Program-made: the position numbers and the translations under genes | In this document: piece after piece, positions 16,877 to 25,141 of the stretch | Layout: every line of letters begins with the position of its first letter | Position numbering within the stretch: the first letter of the stretch is position 1 | From: Allosphingosinicella deserti | Lineage (GTDB): Bacteria; Pseudomonadota; Alphaproteobacteria; Sphingomonadales; Sphingomonadaceae | Direction: 5' to 3' | NCBI RefSeq assembly: GCF_003012735.1 | Contig: NZ_PXYI01000008.1 | Span: 124,001-188,000 of the forward strand | DNA: 64,000 bases | Notes under the pieces: model-generated | Told to the model about the DNA's origin: nothing | Database searches by the model: none | The model's input: the letters and a program-made list of their open reading frames with translations, nothing else

Positions 16877-17299
16877 TCAGGCGAGGGTGAGATAGAGTTC
16901 GGCCTCGATCACCCAGTCGGTGCCAATCCGCCGCCATTTCGCGGTATAGGCGCCGCTCGCCTCACTTTTCCCGGACACGGATACGCCCTGCCAGCGGCCA
17001 TGTTCGAAGGCGATCGGCTCGATCGACGAAGCTTCCACCCGATCCGGCAGCCGCGTGTAGACCAGACGCGCAGGGGCGGCGAACTCCCGCTTCCAGGTCG
17101 CCAGCTGCGCCTTGCGGCCGGCGATCACCGCGCTGTCGGTTCCGGTGACGAGCACGGCATCGGGCGCCAGCAAGGGGCCGATCGCGGCAAGATCGGCCTC
17201 CGCGAGCGCCCGGTTGAAGGCGGCGCGGGCGAGGCGGATGGCAAGTTCGGGCGGCGGAGTCATGCGGGGGTCTTCTACAGCAAGTCGCGCAAACGTCAT
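16877..17299 (-). CDS. NTF2-like (SnoaL/DUF4440 type) protein
   Basis: A protein of up to 140 residues with the NTF2-like alpha+beta cone: an N-terminal helix 'IRLARAAFNRALAEADLAAI', then 'LLAPDAVLVTGTDSAVIAGR', 'RLPDRVEASS', 'YTAKWRRIGTDWVIEAELYL'. This fold covers small isomerases, polyketide cyclases and binding domains, so no reaction can be assigned. The ATG at 17263 (second Met) would give 128 residues and fits the fold better than 17299; neither has a good Shine-Dalgarno sequence. No signal peptide is present. It stands alone between convergent and divergent neighbours. Confidence 0.75.
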   Translation of the reverse strand: MTFARLAVEDPRMTPPPELAIRLARAAFNRALAEADLAAIGPLLAPDAVLVTGTDSAVIAGRKAQLATWKREFAAPARLVYTRLPDRVEASSIEPIAFEHGRWQGVSVSGKSEASGAYTAKWRRIGTDWVIEAELYLTLA

Positions 17300-17489
17300 C
17301 GGCAGGATGATGCGTCAGCGACGCCTCTCCGGCAGCCGGGCTGCTGACCCTCTTCTGCACGCCGACGGCGGATTCCGGCACCTTGAGAGCGGCACGGCGG
17401 CTTTCACGCCACTTTCACGGCCGCACAGTGCTCCACGATGCGCACCATCCTCAAAACGTCTCTCGCAACAGTGGCAATCGCCGGGTGTG

Positions 17490-17533
17490 GTCAGGCGCGA
17501 ACGTGCCTGGGGTGCAAGTCCCGGCCGCCTGAC
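17490..17533 (+). promoter_or_regulatory. Structured RNA element upstream of a secreted-protein gene
   Basis: GTCAGGCG (17490-17497) pairs with CGCCTGAC (17526-17533). Inside it GCC (17505-17507) pairs with GGC (17523-17525) and GGG (17509-17511) with CCC (17520-17522) around a loop containing GTGCAAGT. The nested stem ends 21 bases before the start codon at 17555. It could be a 5' leader structure or a remnant of a larger RNA such as a group II intron. No known riboswitch matches. Confidence 0.45.
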
Positions 17534-17554
17534 AAGCATGAAAGAGGGGAGCAC

Positions 17555-18106
17555 ATGAAAGCCTGTATGATGTCCATTGGCGCGGTCCTGCTTGCGTCGA
17601 CCGTGATCGCCGCCGGCCCGGCCGACATTGCCGGCGCTTGGGCCCAGTCGAGCGACGGGAGCGAGATCGTCCTCGTGCCCAAGTTCAAGCTGCAGCCGAA
17701 TGTCGGCGTCACCATGGGCACCAATCTCGGCGGCTCGGTCGGCTACGGCTCGATGACTCGCACGACCATCGTCACCGATCCGGTGCCGCTGCGGGTCGAT
17801 CGCACGATGCAGTTGAACATCCAGTCCGACGGGCGCTTCGAGTGGGTGACGACCAAGGCGCATGTCGAAACGCCGGGGGCCAAATGTGTGAAGACGACGC
17901 GGACACGGCGCGTCGGCCATGTCACGCGCACGGGCAATCAGATCCGCTTCGCAATCGAGGGCGGCAAGGAACGCTGGGAAAAGACGTGCGGCGGTTCAGG
18001 CGAGGCCCCGGTCGCCGCCGCGACCGAGACCTATGGCGTCACCCTGAACGCCTCGCAGATGCGTTTGACCGGCGGTCCGGCGGCGTGGACGTTCACCAGG
18101 AGCTGA
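17555..18106 (+). CDS. Secreted hypothetical protein
   Basis: A 183-residue protein with a Sec signal peptide ('MSIGAVLLASTVIAAGPADI', preceded by 'MKAC'). The mature part starts 'AGAWAQSSDGSEIVLVPK', similar to a lipocalin-like or copper-resistance-type 'GxW' opening, and is beta-rich with two cysteines ('GAKCVKTTRTRR', 'KTCGGSG') that may form a disulfide. No family can be named with confidence. The start has AGAGGGGAG four bases upstream, a very strong site, and supports the choice over the longer frame from 17438. The structured element at 17490-17533 is in its leader. Confidence 0.65.
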   Translation: MKACMMSIGAVLLASTVIAAGPADIAGAWAQSSDGSEIVLVPKFKLQPNVGVTMGTNLGGSVGYGSMTRTTIVTDPVPLRVDRTMQLNIQSDGRFEWVTTKAHVETPGAKCVKTTRTRRVGHVTRTGNQIRFAIEGGKERWEKTCGGSGEAPVAAATETYGVTLNASQMRLTGGPAAWTFTRS

Positions 18107-18222
18107 GGCGTGACGCTGTTCCACTCGCGCGAGAAGAGGCGCGCGCGGCTTGCGGCGGCGGCAGGAGGTCGCCGGCAGGGCGGCGTGGCGCGACGTCGCC
18201 GGCTGCTCGGCAGGATGATCTC

Positions 18223-18684
18223 ATGATGCGCATGCTGATCCCGATGGGCGCATGCCTCTGCTGCCTCGCTGCCGAAGCCGCGCATGGCCAGCCGCTCGCA
18301 ACCCCTGAGCCTGCCAGCCAGTCGGAGGTGTCCGCCGCTGCGGCAGGGCAGGCAATCGCCCGGGTGCCGCTGATGGAGCGTGGGCTCGGCCAGGCCCGGC
18401 AGGTCGAGACGGTCAGGGCGATGCGCATCGATTTCCGACCCGGGCAGCATAGCGGAAAGCACATGCACCCGGTCCCGACCATGGGCATCGTCCTGCAGGG
18501 CAGGATCCGCCTCCGGATCGAGGGCCAGCCGATCCAAATTCTTTCCGCGGGCGAGAGCTTCTTCGAGCCCGCGGATGCGATCGTCCTCGGGTTCGACAAT
18601 GCCTCCGAGCGAGAGCCGGCGAGCTTCGCGGCCTTCTACCTGCTCGGGCCGACGGATACGATGCTCGTACGGGAGCTGCCATAG
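18223..18684 (+). CDS. Cupin-domain protein, secreted
   Basis: A 153-residue protein with a signal peptide ('MLIPMGACLCCLAAEAAHG') and one cupin domain. Cupin motif 1 is 'FRPGQHSGKHMHPVPTMGIV' (G-x-H-x-H with the later Glu replaced by a Gly/Ile turn) and motif 2 'ESFFEPADAIVLGFDNAS', where the usual His is not evident. Metal binding may therefore be partial, with two His residues from motif 1. The function is unknown; related small cupins bind or shield ligands in the periplasm. CAGGA lies seven bases before the ATG at 18223; an ATG at 18226 is equally in frame. Confidence 0.72.
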   Translation: MMRMLIPMGACLCCLAAEAAHGQPLATPEPASQSEVSAAAAGQAIARVPLMERGLGQARQVETVRAMRIDFRPGQHSGKHMHPVPTMGIVLQGRIRLRIEGQPIQILSAGESFFEPADAIVLGFDNASEREPASFAAFYLLGPTDTMLVRELP

Positions 18685-18970
18685 CGCACAGAAGGGCGCA
18701 CGCGCGCTCCGCTGCGAATATCGAAGCGAGCCGTCCAGTGCGCCGCAATGGCTGATCGATGTTCCCGGACGCGAGGTCCGCGCCATGGGCTGATGCGCCG
18801 ATTCTCGGCGCATTCCGCCTGTTGTCCGCACCAACATCGCGGAGCCAACTTTCCTTCCTTTGGAAAATTCTGCGCTGGCAGTGGGTTGGGAAGTTGGCCC
18901 GCAACTTGCTCTCAAACACCCTTGCGATCGTTCGCGGATCGCCGGCAAGAGACCGCAAGGGGGCCAGACC

Positions 18971-19915
18971 ATGACAGACCATATTCATGCCGGCGTACGC
19001 ATCGCGCTCGGCGATCGCCGCATCCTTCGTGAGGGCCGGTTTCGCTGGCTGCGCGCGACCGCCTGGATGACCGCGCTGTTCTTTCTCGTCATCGTCACGT
19101 TCGGCACCGCGATGGAATCGCTCCAGGATCTTCTGCCGAAGGGGGATGCCCGGTTCGGCTTCCTCAGCCATTGTGTCGGCGCGGCGGTCGCGCTCGCCGT
19201 CTACACCCTCCTTGTCCGGCTCGGCGAGGCGCGAAGTCCGAGCGAACTCGCGCCGCGGCCCGCCTTGCTCCAGCTCCTCGCCGGTCTCGCGATCGGGGCG
19301 GCGATGTTCGCTGCCGTCATGGCCGCTCTGACGGCATTCGGTCTTTACGACATCGCCTATTCCGGGCCGGCACCTGCCTGGCGCGCCGCGGGTCTGGCGA
19401 TCGAAGCCGGCGTCGTCGAGGAGCTTGCGGTGCGCGCTATCATGCTGCGGCTGCTGTGGCGGGCGTTCGGGCCGGTACCGGCCTTTCTCGTCTCCGCCGC
19501 CGCCTTCGGCGCGGGCCACGTCGGCAATCCGGAATCGTCGCTGTTCGCCGCACTCTGCATCATGCTCGAAGCCGGCCTCATGCTCGGCGCCTTCTACGTT
19601 CTGACGGGACGGCTGTGGATGTCGATCGGAGTCCACGCCGCGTGGAATTTCACGCAAGGCTACGTGTTCGGCGCGGCGGTCTCCGGTTCGGATCTCGGGC
19701 CTGCCTTGGCGCGCAGCACCGCCCGGCCCGGCCTGCCGGAATGGCTGACCGGCGGCGCTTTCGGTCCGGAGGCGTCGCTGCCGGCCCTGATCATCTGCAC
19801 CGCCGTCGGCCTGCTGACCCTCTGGCTGGCCTGGAAGGCCGGGCGGTTCGCCACCGGCAGACGTACGAATGGTGCTGCTGTTCCGGGCGCGGAGCCGCAG
19901 ATTGCACACGCATGA
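18971..19915 (+). CDS. CPBP family intramembrane protease (Abi/CAAX type)
   Basis: A 314-residue polytopic membrane protein with about seven hydrophobic segments. CPBP motifs are visible: 'EAGVVEELAVRAIMLRLLWR' (E-E-x-x-x-R), 'AAFGAGHVGNPES' (F-x-x-x-H) and 'IGVHAAWNFTQG' (H-x-x-x-N). These residues form the metal site of the Rce1-like glutamic/metalloprotease family. Bacterial members process or protect peptides, but the substrate here is unknown. The ATG at 18971 follows AAGGGGGCC; the frame from 18860 would add 37 residues with no membrane logic. A 286-bp gap with no other gene precedes it. Confidence 0.85.
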   Translation: MTDHIHAGVRIALGDRRILREGRFRWLRATAWMTALFFLVIVTFGTAMESLQDLLPKGDARFGFLSHCVGAAVALAVYTLLVRLGEARSPSELAPRPALLQLLAGLAIGAAMFAAVMAALTAFGLYDIAYSGPAPAWRAAGLAIEAGVVEELAVRAIMLRLLWRAFGPVPAFLVSAAAFGAGHVGNPESSLFAALCIMLEAGLMLGAFYVLTGRLWMSIGVHAAWNFTQGYVFGAAVSGSDLGPALARSTARPGLPEWLTGGAFGPEASLPALIICTAVGLLTLWLAWKAGRFATGRRTNGAAVPGAEPQIAHA

Positions 19916-19978
19916 GGAAAGGGCGGCGACGCTCCGGCCCGGCGATCGAGCCTTGTCTCCGCCCGCGCGCCGCGACCA

Positions 19979-20341
19979 TCACTGATAGCGCTTCAGATTC
20001 TCGAAGCCTTCCTTGGTCTTGGTCATCTTGATCAGCTTCCTGATGTACGTCCTGACGTGCCGGTCGAAGCGGGTGTCGTTGTAGACGCCGCTCCAGATAT
20101 AGTCGTCGCGGTCGAGCAGGGCGCGCAGCGCCTCCCCGAATGCTTTCTGGCTTTCCGTCGAAGCGCTGCCCTTCAACGCCGCGCAGACCATTTCCTCGGC
20201 CGCCGCCTTGTCGCAATCGTCCTGCCGGTCGCGGCCGCCCCGTTCCGCCGCGACCTGATCCGCGCGTGCTGAGACGATCCGGCTTGCAAGCCAGGTTCGA
20301 ACCGTTTCGCCATTCCAGTCCTTCGATTTTTCGTCCGCCAC
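19979..20341 (-). CDS. Hypothetical protein
   Basis: A 120-residue, charged, helical protein ('ETVRTWLASRIVSARADQVA', 'KAAAEEMVCAALKG', 'ALRALLDRDDYIWSGVYNDT', 'VRTYIRKLIKMTKTKEGFEN'). It has no signal peptide or membrane segment. Translation starts at a GTG with GGAG about nine bases upstream. I do not recognise a family. Composition and codon use look coding, unlike the opposite frames. It is divergent from the serine hydrolase gene (87 bases between starts). Confidence 0.6.
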   Translation of the reverse strand: MADEKSKDWNGETVRTWLASRIVSARADQVAAERGGRDRQDDCDKAAAEEMVCAALKGSASTESQKAFGEALRALLDRDDYIWSGVYNDTRFDRHVRTYIRKLIKMTKTKEGFENLKRYQ

Positions 20342-20428
20342 GATCTCAATCTCCGTCCCGCAGTTGACCCGGGTGCATCTCCGCCAGCATGCTGCCGCGC
20401 TAAAGGCGGATGCTGAGGGAGAGAAGGC

Positions 20429-21715
20429 TTGAAATCGATCGTCGCACGGTTCGCGTCCGTTATGCTGCTGTCGTCGGCGCTCGCCGGCAGCGTGGTTGGT
20501 GTCTCCGCCCCCGCCTCGGCCCAGAGCGTCCAGGCATCCTCCCTTTCCGCCGAGCGCCTCGGCCGCCTCACCGAAATGCTGCAGGCCTATGTCGATCAGG
20601 GCCGGATCGCCGGCGCCGTGGTCAAGATCCAGCAGGACGGGCGCGACGTCTATTCGGAGGCGGTCGGCTGGCGCGACAAGGAGGCGCGCGATCCGATGCG
20701 TGAGGACACGATCTTCCGCATCGCGTCACAGACCAAGGCGCTGACCAGCGTCGCAGCGATGATGCTGATGGAGGAGGGCAAGCTGCTGCTCGACGATCCC
20801 GTCGGCAAGCATCTGCCGGAATGGTCGAAGACGAATGTCGCCGTAGCGAGGCCGGACGGCGGCTATGATGTCGTCCCAGCCAAGCGGCCGATCACGATCC
20901 GCGACCTGCTCACCCACAGCGCCGGCATTTCCTACGGATCCGGCCCGGCCGAGAAAGCCTGGCGGGATGCCGGGATCTTCGGCTGGTATTTCGCCGATCG
21001 CAAGGAGCCGGTGGCGAGCGTCGTCGCGCGCATGGCGGCGCTGCCGATGGCCGCGCAGCCCGGCGAGCAGTTCGTCTACGGCTACAATACCGACATCCTC
21101 GGTGTCGTGGTCGAGAAGATCAGCGGCAAGACGCTGGCGGCGTTTCTGGACGAGCGGCTGATCCGGCCCCTGGGCATGAAGGACACGTCCTTCTTCCTTC
21201 CCCGCGAAAAAGCGGCGCGCCTCGCCACCGTCTACTCCGCCGGGGCGGGTGCCCTCCGCCGCGCCGCCGATCCGGGCGCGTGGCAGAACGGCCATATCGG
21301 CCAGGGCCATTATCTCAACGGCCCGCGGGTGGCCCATTCGGGTGGCGCCGGTTTGCTGTCCACGGCAGGGGATTATAGCCGCTTCCTCGAGATGTTGCGC
21401 CGGGGTGGCGAGCTCGACGGGCGCCGCTATCTCAGCCGCAAGACGGTGGAACTGATGACCGCCGATCACCTCGGCGCCATTCCCTACAATCCCGGCATGG
21501 GCTTCGGCCTCGGCTTCAGCATCCGCGAGGATGTCGGCGTCGCCGGCGCCCCCGGCTCGGAAAGCGAGTTCGGCTGGGGCGGCGCCTATCACAGCCAATA
21601 CTGGGTCGATCCGCAGGAGCGGCTGACCATATCCTACATGATCCAGCTCATCCCGGCAGGCGACGTCGACGACGTCGGCAAATTGCGGGCGCTCCTCTAC
21701 CAGGCCGTGGAGTGA
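20429..21715 (+). CDS. Serine hydrolase of the class C beta-lactamase family
   Basis: A 428-residue protein with a signal peptide (about 1-32, 'SAPASAQS') that places it in the periplasm. The nucleophile motif S-x-x-K is 'IASQTKAL' (about 100), the Y-x-N motif is 'FVYGYNTDILG' (about 215), and the third motif, normally K-T-G, is 'HSGGAGLLS', as in esterase EstB-like and D-aminopeptidase-like members. That change argues for an esterase or peptidase rather than antibiotic hydrolysis. The start is a TTG just after AGGGAG; the next Met is 11 codons in and would cut into the signal peptide. Confidence 0.87.
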   Translation: MKSIVARFASVMLLSSALAGSVVGVSAPASAQSVQASSLSAERLGRLTEMLQAYVDQGRIAGAVVKIQQDGRDVYSEAVGWRDKEARDPMREDTIFRIASQTKALTSVAAMMLMEEGKLLLDDPVGKHLPEWSKTNVAVARPDGGYDVVPAKRPITIRDLLTHSAGISYGSGPAEKAWRDAGIFGWYFADRKEPVASVVARMAALPMAAQPGEQFVYGYNTDILGVVVEKISGKTLAAFLDERLIRPLGMKDTSFFLPREKAARLATVYSAGAGALRRAADPGAWQNGHIGQGHYLNGPRVAHSGGAGLLSTAGDYSRFLEMLRRGGELDGRRYLSRKTVELMTADHLGAIPYNPGMGFGLGFSIREDVGVAGAPGSESEFGWGGAYHSQYWVDPQERLTISYMIQLIPAGDVDDVGKLRALLYQAVE

Positions 21716-21817
21716 CGTTCGCGGCGAGGAGGATGCGCGGCCCCGACATGGAACGCAGGCCCGACCCGATCTTTATGGACGTGCTACAACCTGCCGGCAC
21801 CGCGAAGGGGATGCGCC

Positions 21818-22570
21818 TTGTCGCCTGATCGGACGTCCATGCGTCGCACCTTGAGCCTGATGGCTGCGGCCGCGCTGCTCGCCTTCGGGGCCCCGACTCC
21901 GGCGCAGGATCTCGGCGGCGCGCTCGATCTCGGCCAATTGGGGGCGGATATCGGCGTCAACGCTGCGATCCGCGCAAACGTCGCCCGCACGCGCTCCGAG
22001 TCGCCTCCGCCGGCCGGCCGGCGCGTTCGGCCCGCAGCCGCCCGCCTGACCTACACGCCTTCGCCGGACCGGCGCCGCGACAATCTCGCCCGCTTCGTCG
22101 CGAAGTCGCGCACCCGCGATCCCCAAGGCGCGGCGCAGCTCGAACGATTGTTCGCATCGCAGGACGTGATCGCCCGCATGCATCGCGAGATGGCCGCCTA
22201 CGGCTTCCGCCCCAACGACGTCGGCGACGCCTATGCCGCCTGGTGGATCAACGCCTGGCTCGCCGCGCACGGCCGCACCGCCGATCCAAGCCGGACGCAG
22301 ATCGACGCGGTTCGCGCGCAGGCGGCGCAGGCAATGGCGTCGTTGCCGCAGATGAACAGCGCCAGCGACGCCGTGAAGCAGGAGGCGGCCGAGGCCTATC
22401 TCGTTCAGACGGCCCTGATCGGCGGCCAGCTCGAAGGGGCAAAGGGCAATCCCGATCAATCGAGGCGCCTCGCCATGGCCGTGCGCACGGCCGCGCGCGC
22501 GGCCGGCCTCGATCTCATGGCGATGGACCTGACCGATCAGGGCTTCGTCTCGAGCCGGGCGCCCAGATGA
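21818..22570 (+). CDS. DUF6683-like secreted protein
   Basis: A 250-residue protein with a signal peptide ('MRRTLSLMAAAALLAFGAPT'). The conserved block is 'EMAAYGFRPNDVGDAYAAWW' followed by 'INAWLAAHGRTADPSRTQ' and 'KQEAAEAYLVQTALIGGQLE', which I recall as characteristic of DUF6683. The first 80 mature residues are disordered and Arg/Pro-rich. Function is unknown. TTG at 21818 has AAGGGG eight bases upstream; ATG at 21839 would start directly at the signal peptide and is an alternative. It stands alone on the plus strand. Confidence 0.72.
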   Translation: MSPDRTSMRRTLSLMAAAALLAFGAPTPAQDLGGALDLGQLGADIGVNAAIRANVARTRSESPPPAGRRVRPAAARLTYTPSPDRRRDNLARFVAKSRTRDPQGAAQLERLFASQDVIARMHREMAAYGFRPNDVGDAYAAWWINAWLAAHGRTADPSRTQIDAVRAQAAQAMASLPQMNSASDAVKQEAAEAYLVQTALIGGQLEGAKGNPDQSRRLAMAVRTAARAAGLDLMAMDLTDQGFVSSRAPR

Positions 22571-22678
22571 CGTCGGAGGCTCCCGACCAGTCGCCGCATT
22601 GCGTCGCAGCGCTCCGTCCCGAATCCCACCATCACGAACCCTCCACCGTTCCGAACCCCTCCGTAAAGTCGGCGCAGG

Positions 22679-22701
22679 CCGGTATCTCGTCAAAGGCTCG
22701 C
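22679..22701 (+). repeat. Short intergenic repeat, copy 1
   Basis: A 23-base sequence beginning CCGGTATCTCGTCAAAGG recurs at 23186-23208 with three mismatches. It lies in the 213-bp gap before the small gene at 22784. The rest of this gap, including about 22735-22770, also has the look of a dispersed alphaproteobacterial intergenic repeat. Confidence 0.4.
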
Positions 22702-22783
22702 GCGACCACATGTGGCGCGCACCTGCGATCGTTGGTCCTGGAATATCGGCCCGCCCCGGTATGACGCTGAAGGGCAGGGAGGA

Positions 22784-23089
22784 ATGACGGTGAAGCTGGG
22801 GGAGGAACCACCCGTGCACCCGAGCATCAGGCTCGCAATGGGCGAGAAGATCGTTCCCACGCCTTTGCCTCGCGAGAATGATGCCGATAATGTCTGGGGT
22901 CCTGCCTGGCACGCCTGGCGCACCCAGGACGGCCATGTGCTGGAATATGACACCGGCGACTTGGCCGGCACCGACCGCCTACTCTCGATCGACGCCGAGG
23001 CGTTCGAACGGCTTCGCGCCGATCCGGGGGCATTCGACGCGCTCATCGCGCCGGCGCGGTCGGACTCCACGTCCCCTCAGCCAAACTGA
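22784..23089 (+). CDS. Small hypothetical protein
   Basis: A 101-residue soluble protein ('GEEPPVHPSIRLAMGEKIVP', 'DNVWGPAWHAWRTQDGHVLE', 'DRLLSIDAEAFERLRADPGA'). The ATG follows AGGGAGGA directly; an in-frame start at 22712 lacks a ribosome site and reads through repeat-like DNA. The composition is balanced and protein-like, with an acidic C-terminal half. No family is recognised. It lies between two copies of a short repeat. Confidence 0.6.
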   Translation: MTVKLGEEPPVHPSIRLAMGEKIVPTPLPRENDADNVWGPAWHAWRTQDGHVLEYDTGDLAGTDRLLSIDAEAFERLRADPGAFDALIAPARSDSTSPQPN

Positions 23090-23185
23090 CCCGTCTCTCG
23101 ATTCCGCCTTCAGGCTGCGTTTTCGTGAACAGCGGTCCCGACCTCGTTTCACCGTTTCGTCCCCCTTTCGTTAGACCGGCTCAAT

Positions 23186-23208
23186 CCGGAATTTCGTCGA
23201 AGGCTCGC
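23186..23208 (+). repeat. Short intergenic repeat, copy 2
   Basis: A sequence beginning CCGGAATTTCGTCGAAGG, matching 20 of 23 bases of copy 1 at 22679-22701 in the same orientation. It lies just before the end of the convergent glutathione transferase gene. Confidence 0.4.
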
Positions 23209-23222
23209 TTTTGCCTCGGCGC

Positions 23223-23867
23223 TCAGGCGGCAGGGCAGTTGATCGCATATTGTGCTTCGAAGGCGCGCTGATAGGCCGGACGTGCCTCGCCGCGACAGAC
23301 ATAGGCGGCGAGGTTCGGGAATTCGTCCAGCAGTCCCGACGCCCGCAGGCGGAGCAGCACGGAGACCATCAACAGGTCGCCTGCACTGAATGTGCCGTCA
23401 AGCCAGTCGACATCTCCCAGGCGGGAAGACAATGGGCCAAGCCGGCTACGGATGCGGTCCTCTACCAAAGGCAGGCGCTCCCGCGCCCACGACCTGTCCC
23501 GCTCGACGAGGCTTGCGGTCGTGAGATCGAGGATCGGAGGCTCGATCGTGTTGAGCGATGCGAACATCCACATGATCGCCCGGGCTCGGGCATTCTCGTC
23601 CGGCGGCAGCAGACCCGGATGCCGCTCCGCAATGTGAAACACGATCGCGCCTGTCTCGAAGATCGCGAGGTCTCCCTCTTCATAGGTTGGGATCTGCCCG
23701 AAGGGGTGCAGCGCCAGATGGGCAGGTTGCTTCATCGCGGCAAGGGAGACGAGCCGGGTTTCGTACGACCGGCCGACCTCCTCGAGGGCCCAGCGAACCC
23801 GCGTGTCCCGCGCCAGTCCCTTGCCGCCGTCGGGCGATTGTTCGAAGGCTGTGATCGTGATCGTCAT
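23223..23867 (-). CDS. Glutathione S-transferase family protein
   Basis: A 214-residue GST. The N-terminal thioredoxin-like domain contains 'DTRVRWALEEVGRSYETRLV', the cis-Pro element 'HPFGQIPTYEEGDLAIFETG' and the glutathione-contacting 'ETGAIVFHIAERHPGLLP'. The helical domain holds 'DWLDGTFSAGDLLMVSVLLR', the N-capping motif. It is distinct from the GST at 14988 in both domains. The ATG at 23867 (or 23882) is preferred; the frame continues upstream to 23990 but those residues are unrelated to the fold. It diverges from the padR-like operon, 236 bases away. Confidence 0.88.
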   Translation of the reverse strand: MTITITAFEQSPDGGKGLARDTRVRWALEEVGRSYETRLVSLAAMKQPAHLALHPFGQIPTYEEGDLAIFETGAIVFHIAERHPGLLPPDENARARAIMWMFASLNTIEPPILDLTTASLVERDRSWARERLPLVEDRIRSRLGPLSSRLGDVDWLDGTFSAGDLLMVSVLLRLRASGLLDEFPNLAAYVCRGEARPAYQRAFEAQYAINCPAA

Positions 23868-24083
23868 CGCATCCGTCTCCATGGGGGCGCCACGCCTTGG
23901 ACGCCTCATCCTGACGACGAATGGGTTTCCGGCAAGCCGACATCGTTCGTAAAATGCTGCACAAGCCCGTGCGGCCACGATGCACGACACGAACTTGTCG
24001 GCTCAGCCTGTCGGATGTGAGGCACGCTGCGATGCCGATCGTCATGTGCGACCGCGCCCGATGTGCGCTTGACTCTTAACTCT

Positions 24084-24091
24084 ACATATGT
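24084..24091. promoter_or_regulatory. Palindrome, candidate PadR operator
   Basis: ACATATGT is a perfect 8-base palindrome ten bases downstream of TTGACT (24069-24074, a good -35 box) and 12 bases before the padR-like start. PadR regulators bind ATGT/ACAT half-sites and usually repress their own promoter. The position fits autorepression; the assignment is an inference. Confidence 0.4.
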
Positions 24092-24103
24092 TGCAAACCG
24101 GGC

Positions 24104-24406
24104 ATGATCCGAAACCGGCGACCGTCGAAGCAGATGCTCGCGCTCCTGGAGGCGCTGTCGACGCACGCACCGTCCTGGTGCCATGGCTATGATCTAATGA
24201 AGGAGACCGGTCTCCTGTCGGGCACGCTCTACCCGCTGCTGATGAGGATGACCGATCAGGGGCTTGTCCAGGCCGAGTGGCGGCCACCGGCGCAGCCTGG
24301 GCGTCCCGCGCGGCACGTCTACCGACTGACCACCGCAGGGCTGGCGCTGGCGCGGACAATGGAGGACGGCAGGGGCCTTCCCGGCGCGGAGCCGTTTCCC
24401 GCATGA
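24104..24406 (+). CDS. PadR family transcriptional regulator
   Basis: A 100-residue winged-helix regulator ('KQMLALLEALSTHAPSWCHG', 'YDLMKETGLLSGTLYPLLMR', 'MTDQGLVQAEWRPP', 'RHVYRLTTAGLALARTM'). The G-T-L-Y-P-L-L element of recognition helix 3 and the R-x-x-Y-x-L-T wing are PadR hallmarks. It lacks the long C-terminal dimer domain, as in the short PadR-s2 subgroup. Its stop overlaps the next start as ATGA, so the two genes are translationally coupled, and the regulator probably controls its membrane partner. Confidence 0.88.
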   Translation: MIRNRRPSKQMLALLEALSTHAPSWCHGYDLMKETGLLSGTLYPLLMRMTDQGLVQAEWRPPAQPGRPARHVYRLTTAGLALARTMEDGRGLPGAEPFPA

Positions 24407-25044
24407 GCGCCGAGCTGGCCCGAGCCCTCATGGCGCTGTCGGCCTGCTGCCTCGGCGACCGACGACGCGTGTGGGCGCGGGCGATGCAGGCCGAATTCGA
24501 GATCGCAACCGAGCATGGACGCCCGCTGGCCTTCGCCGCCGGCTGCCTCGTCGCCGCGTGGCGCGAGATGCCGCGCCATCGGGAGGGCCGTTTCGTTCTG
24601 GCAAGTCATGGCACCGCGATCGGCATCATCCTGCCGATGGCGGCCCTGATGTTCTGGGCCGGGCTGCGCGGTTTCCCGTTCGTGGAATTCCAGCTTCCCG
24701 CGTTCGAACCCGCGACGGGGGAGGGACGGGCGATACTCCTGCTGAACGCCGGCAGCGTCGGCATCGCGCCGTCGCTCACCTTGCTCGTGCTGCTGCTTGC
24801 GGCGACGCACCCGCTGGTGGCGTGGCTGCTGCTCGAGCGCGATTGGAGCCGCGCCGCGACCGTTGCTCGGGTCGGCGCGGCGGCGACCATGACCCTTCTC
24901 ATCTTCACCGCGGTGTGCGGCATCGTCCAGATCCGCCTGCTTCTGCCTGTCGTCTGCCTGACCGTACAATCCCTCGCCGTCTTGGCGCTCGCGCGGTGGC
25001 ATGGTCAGCTGTCCGACGACCTCGGGTTCGAAGCGCCAGCCTGA
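24403..25044 (+). CDS. Membrane protein coupled to PadR regulator
   Basis: A 213-residue protein with a soluble N-terminal 60 residues ('LGDRRRVWARAMQAEFEIAT', 'PLAFAAGCLVAAWREMPRH') and four hydrophobic segments (about 68-88, 110-135, 150-172 and 178-200). The ATG overlaps the padR stop by four bases. PadR genes paired with such 'A-M-Q-A-E' membrane proteins are known in sphingomonads and related bacteria, without an established function; signalling or transport of a lipophilic compound is only a guess. No transporter family motif is seen. Confidence 0.75.
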   Translation: MSAELARALMALSACCLGDRRRVWARAMQAEFEIATEHGRPLAFAAGCLVAAWREMPRHREGRFVLASHGTAIGIILPMAALMFWAGLRGFPFVEFQLPAFEPATGEGRAILLLNAGSVGIAPSLTLLVLLLAATHPLVAWLLLERDWSRAATVARVGAAATMTLLIFTAVCGIVQIRLLLPVVCLTVQSLAVLALARWHGQLSDDLGFEAPA

Positions 25045-25141
25045 GCCAGCCGGCAATCCTGCCGTCCCGTCGCAATCCGGGCGGAAAGCATCGGTCCGCC
25101 ATCACGGAGCGCAGCGTCCGCGCGCCCAAGGAGAGATCAGC

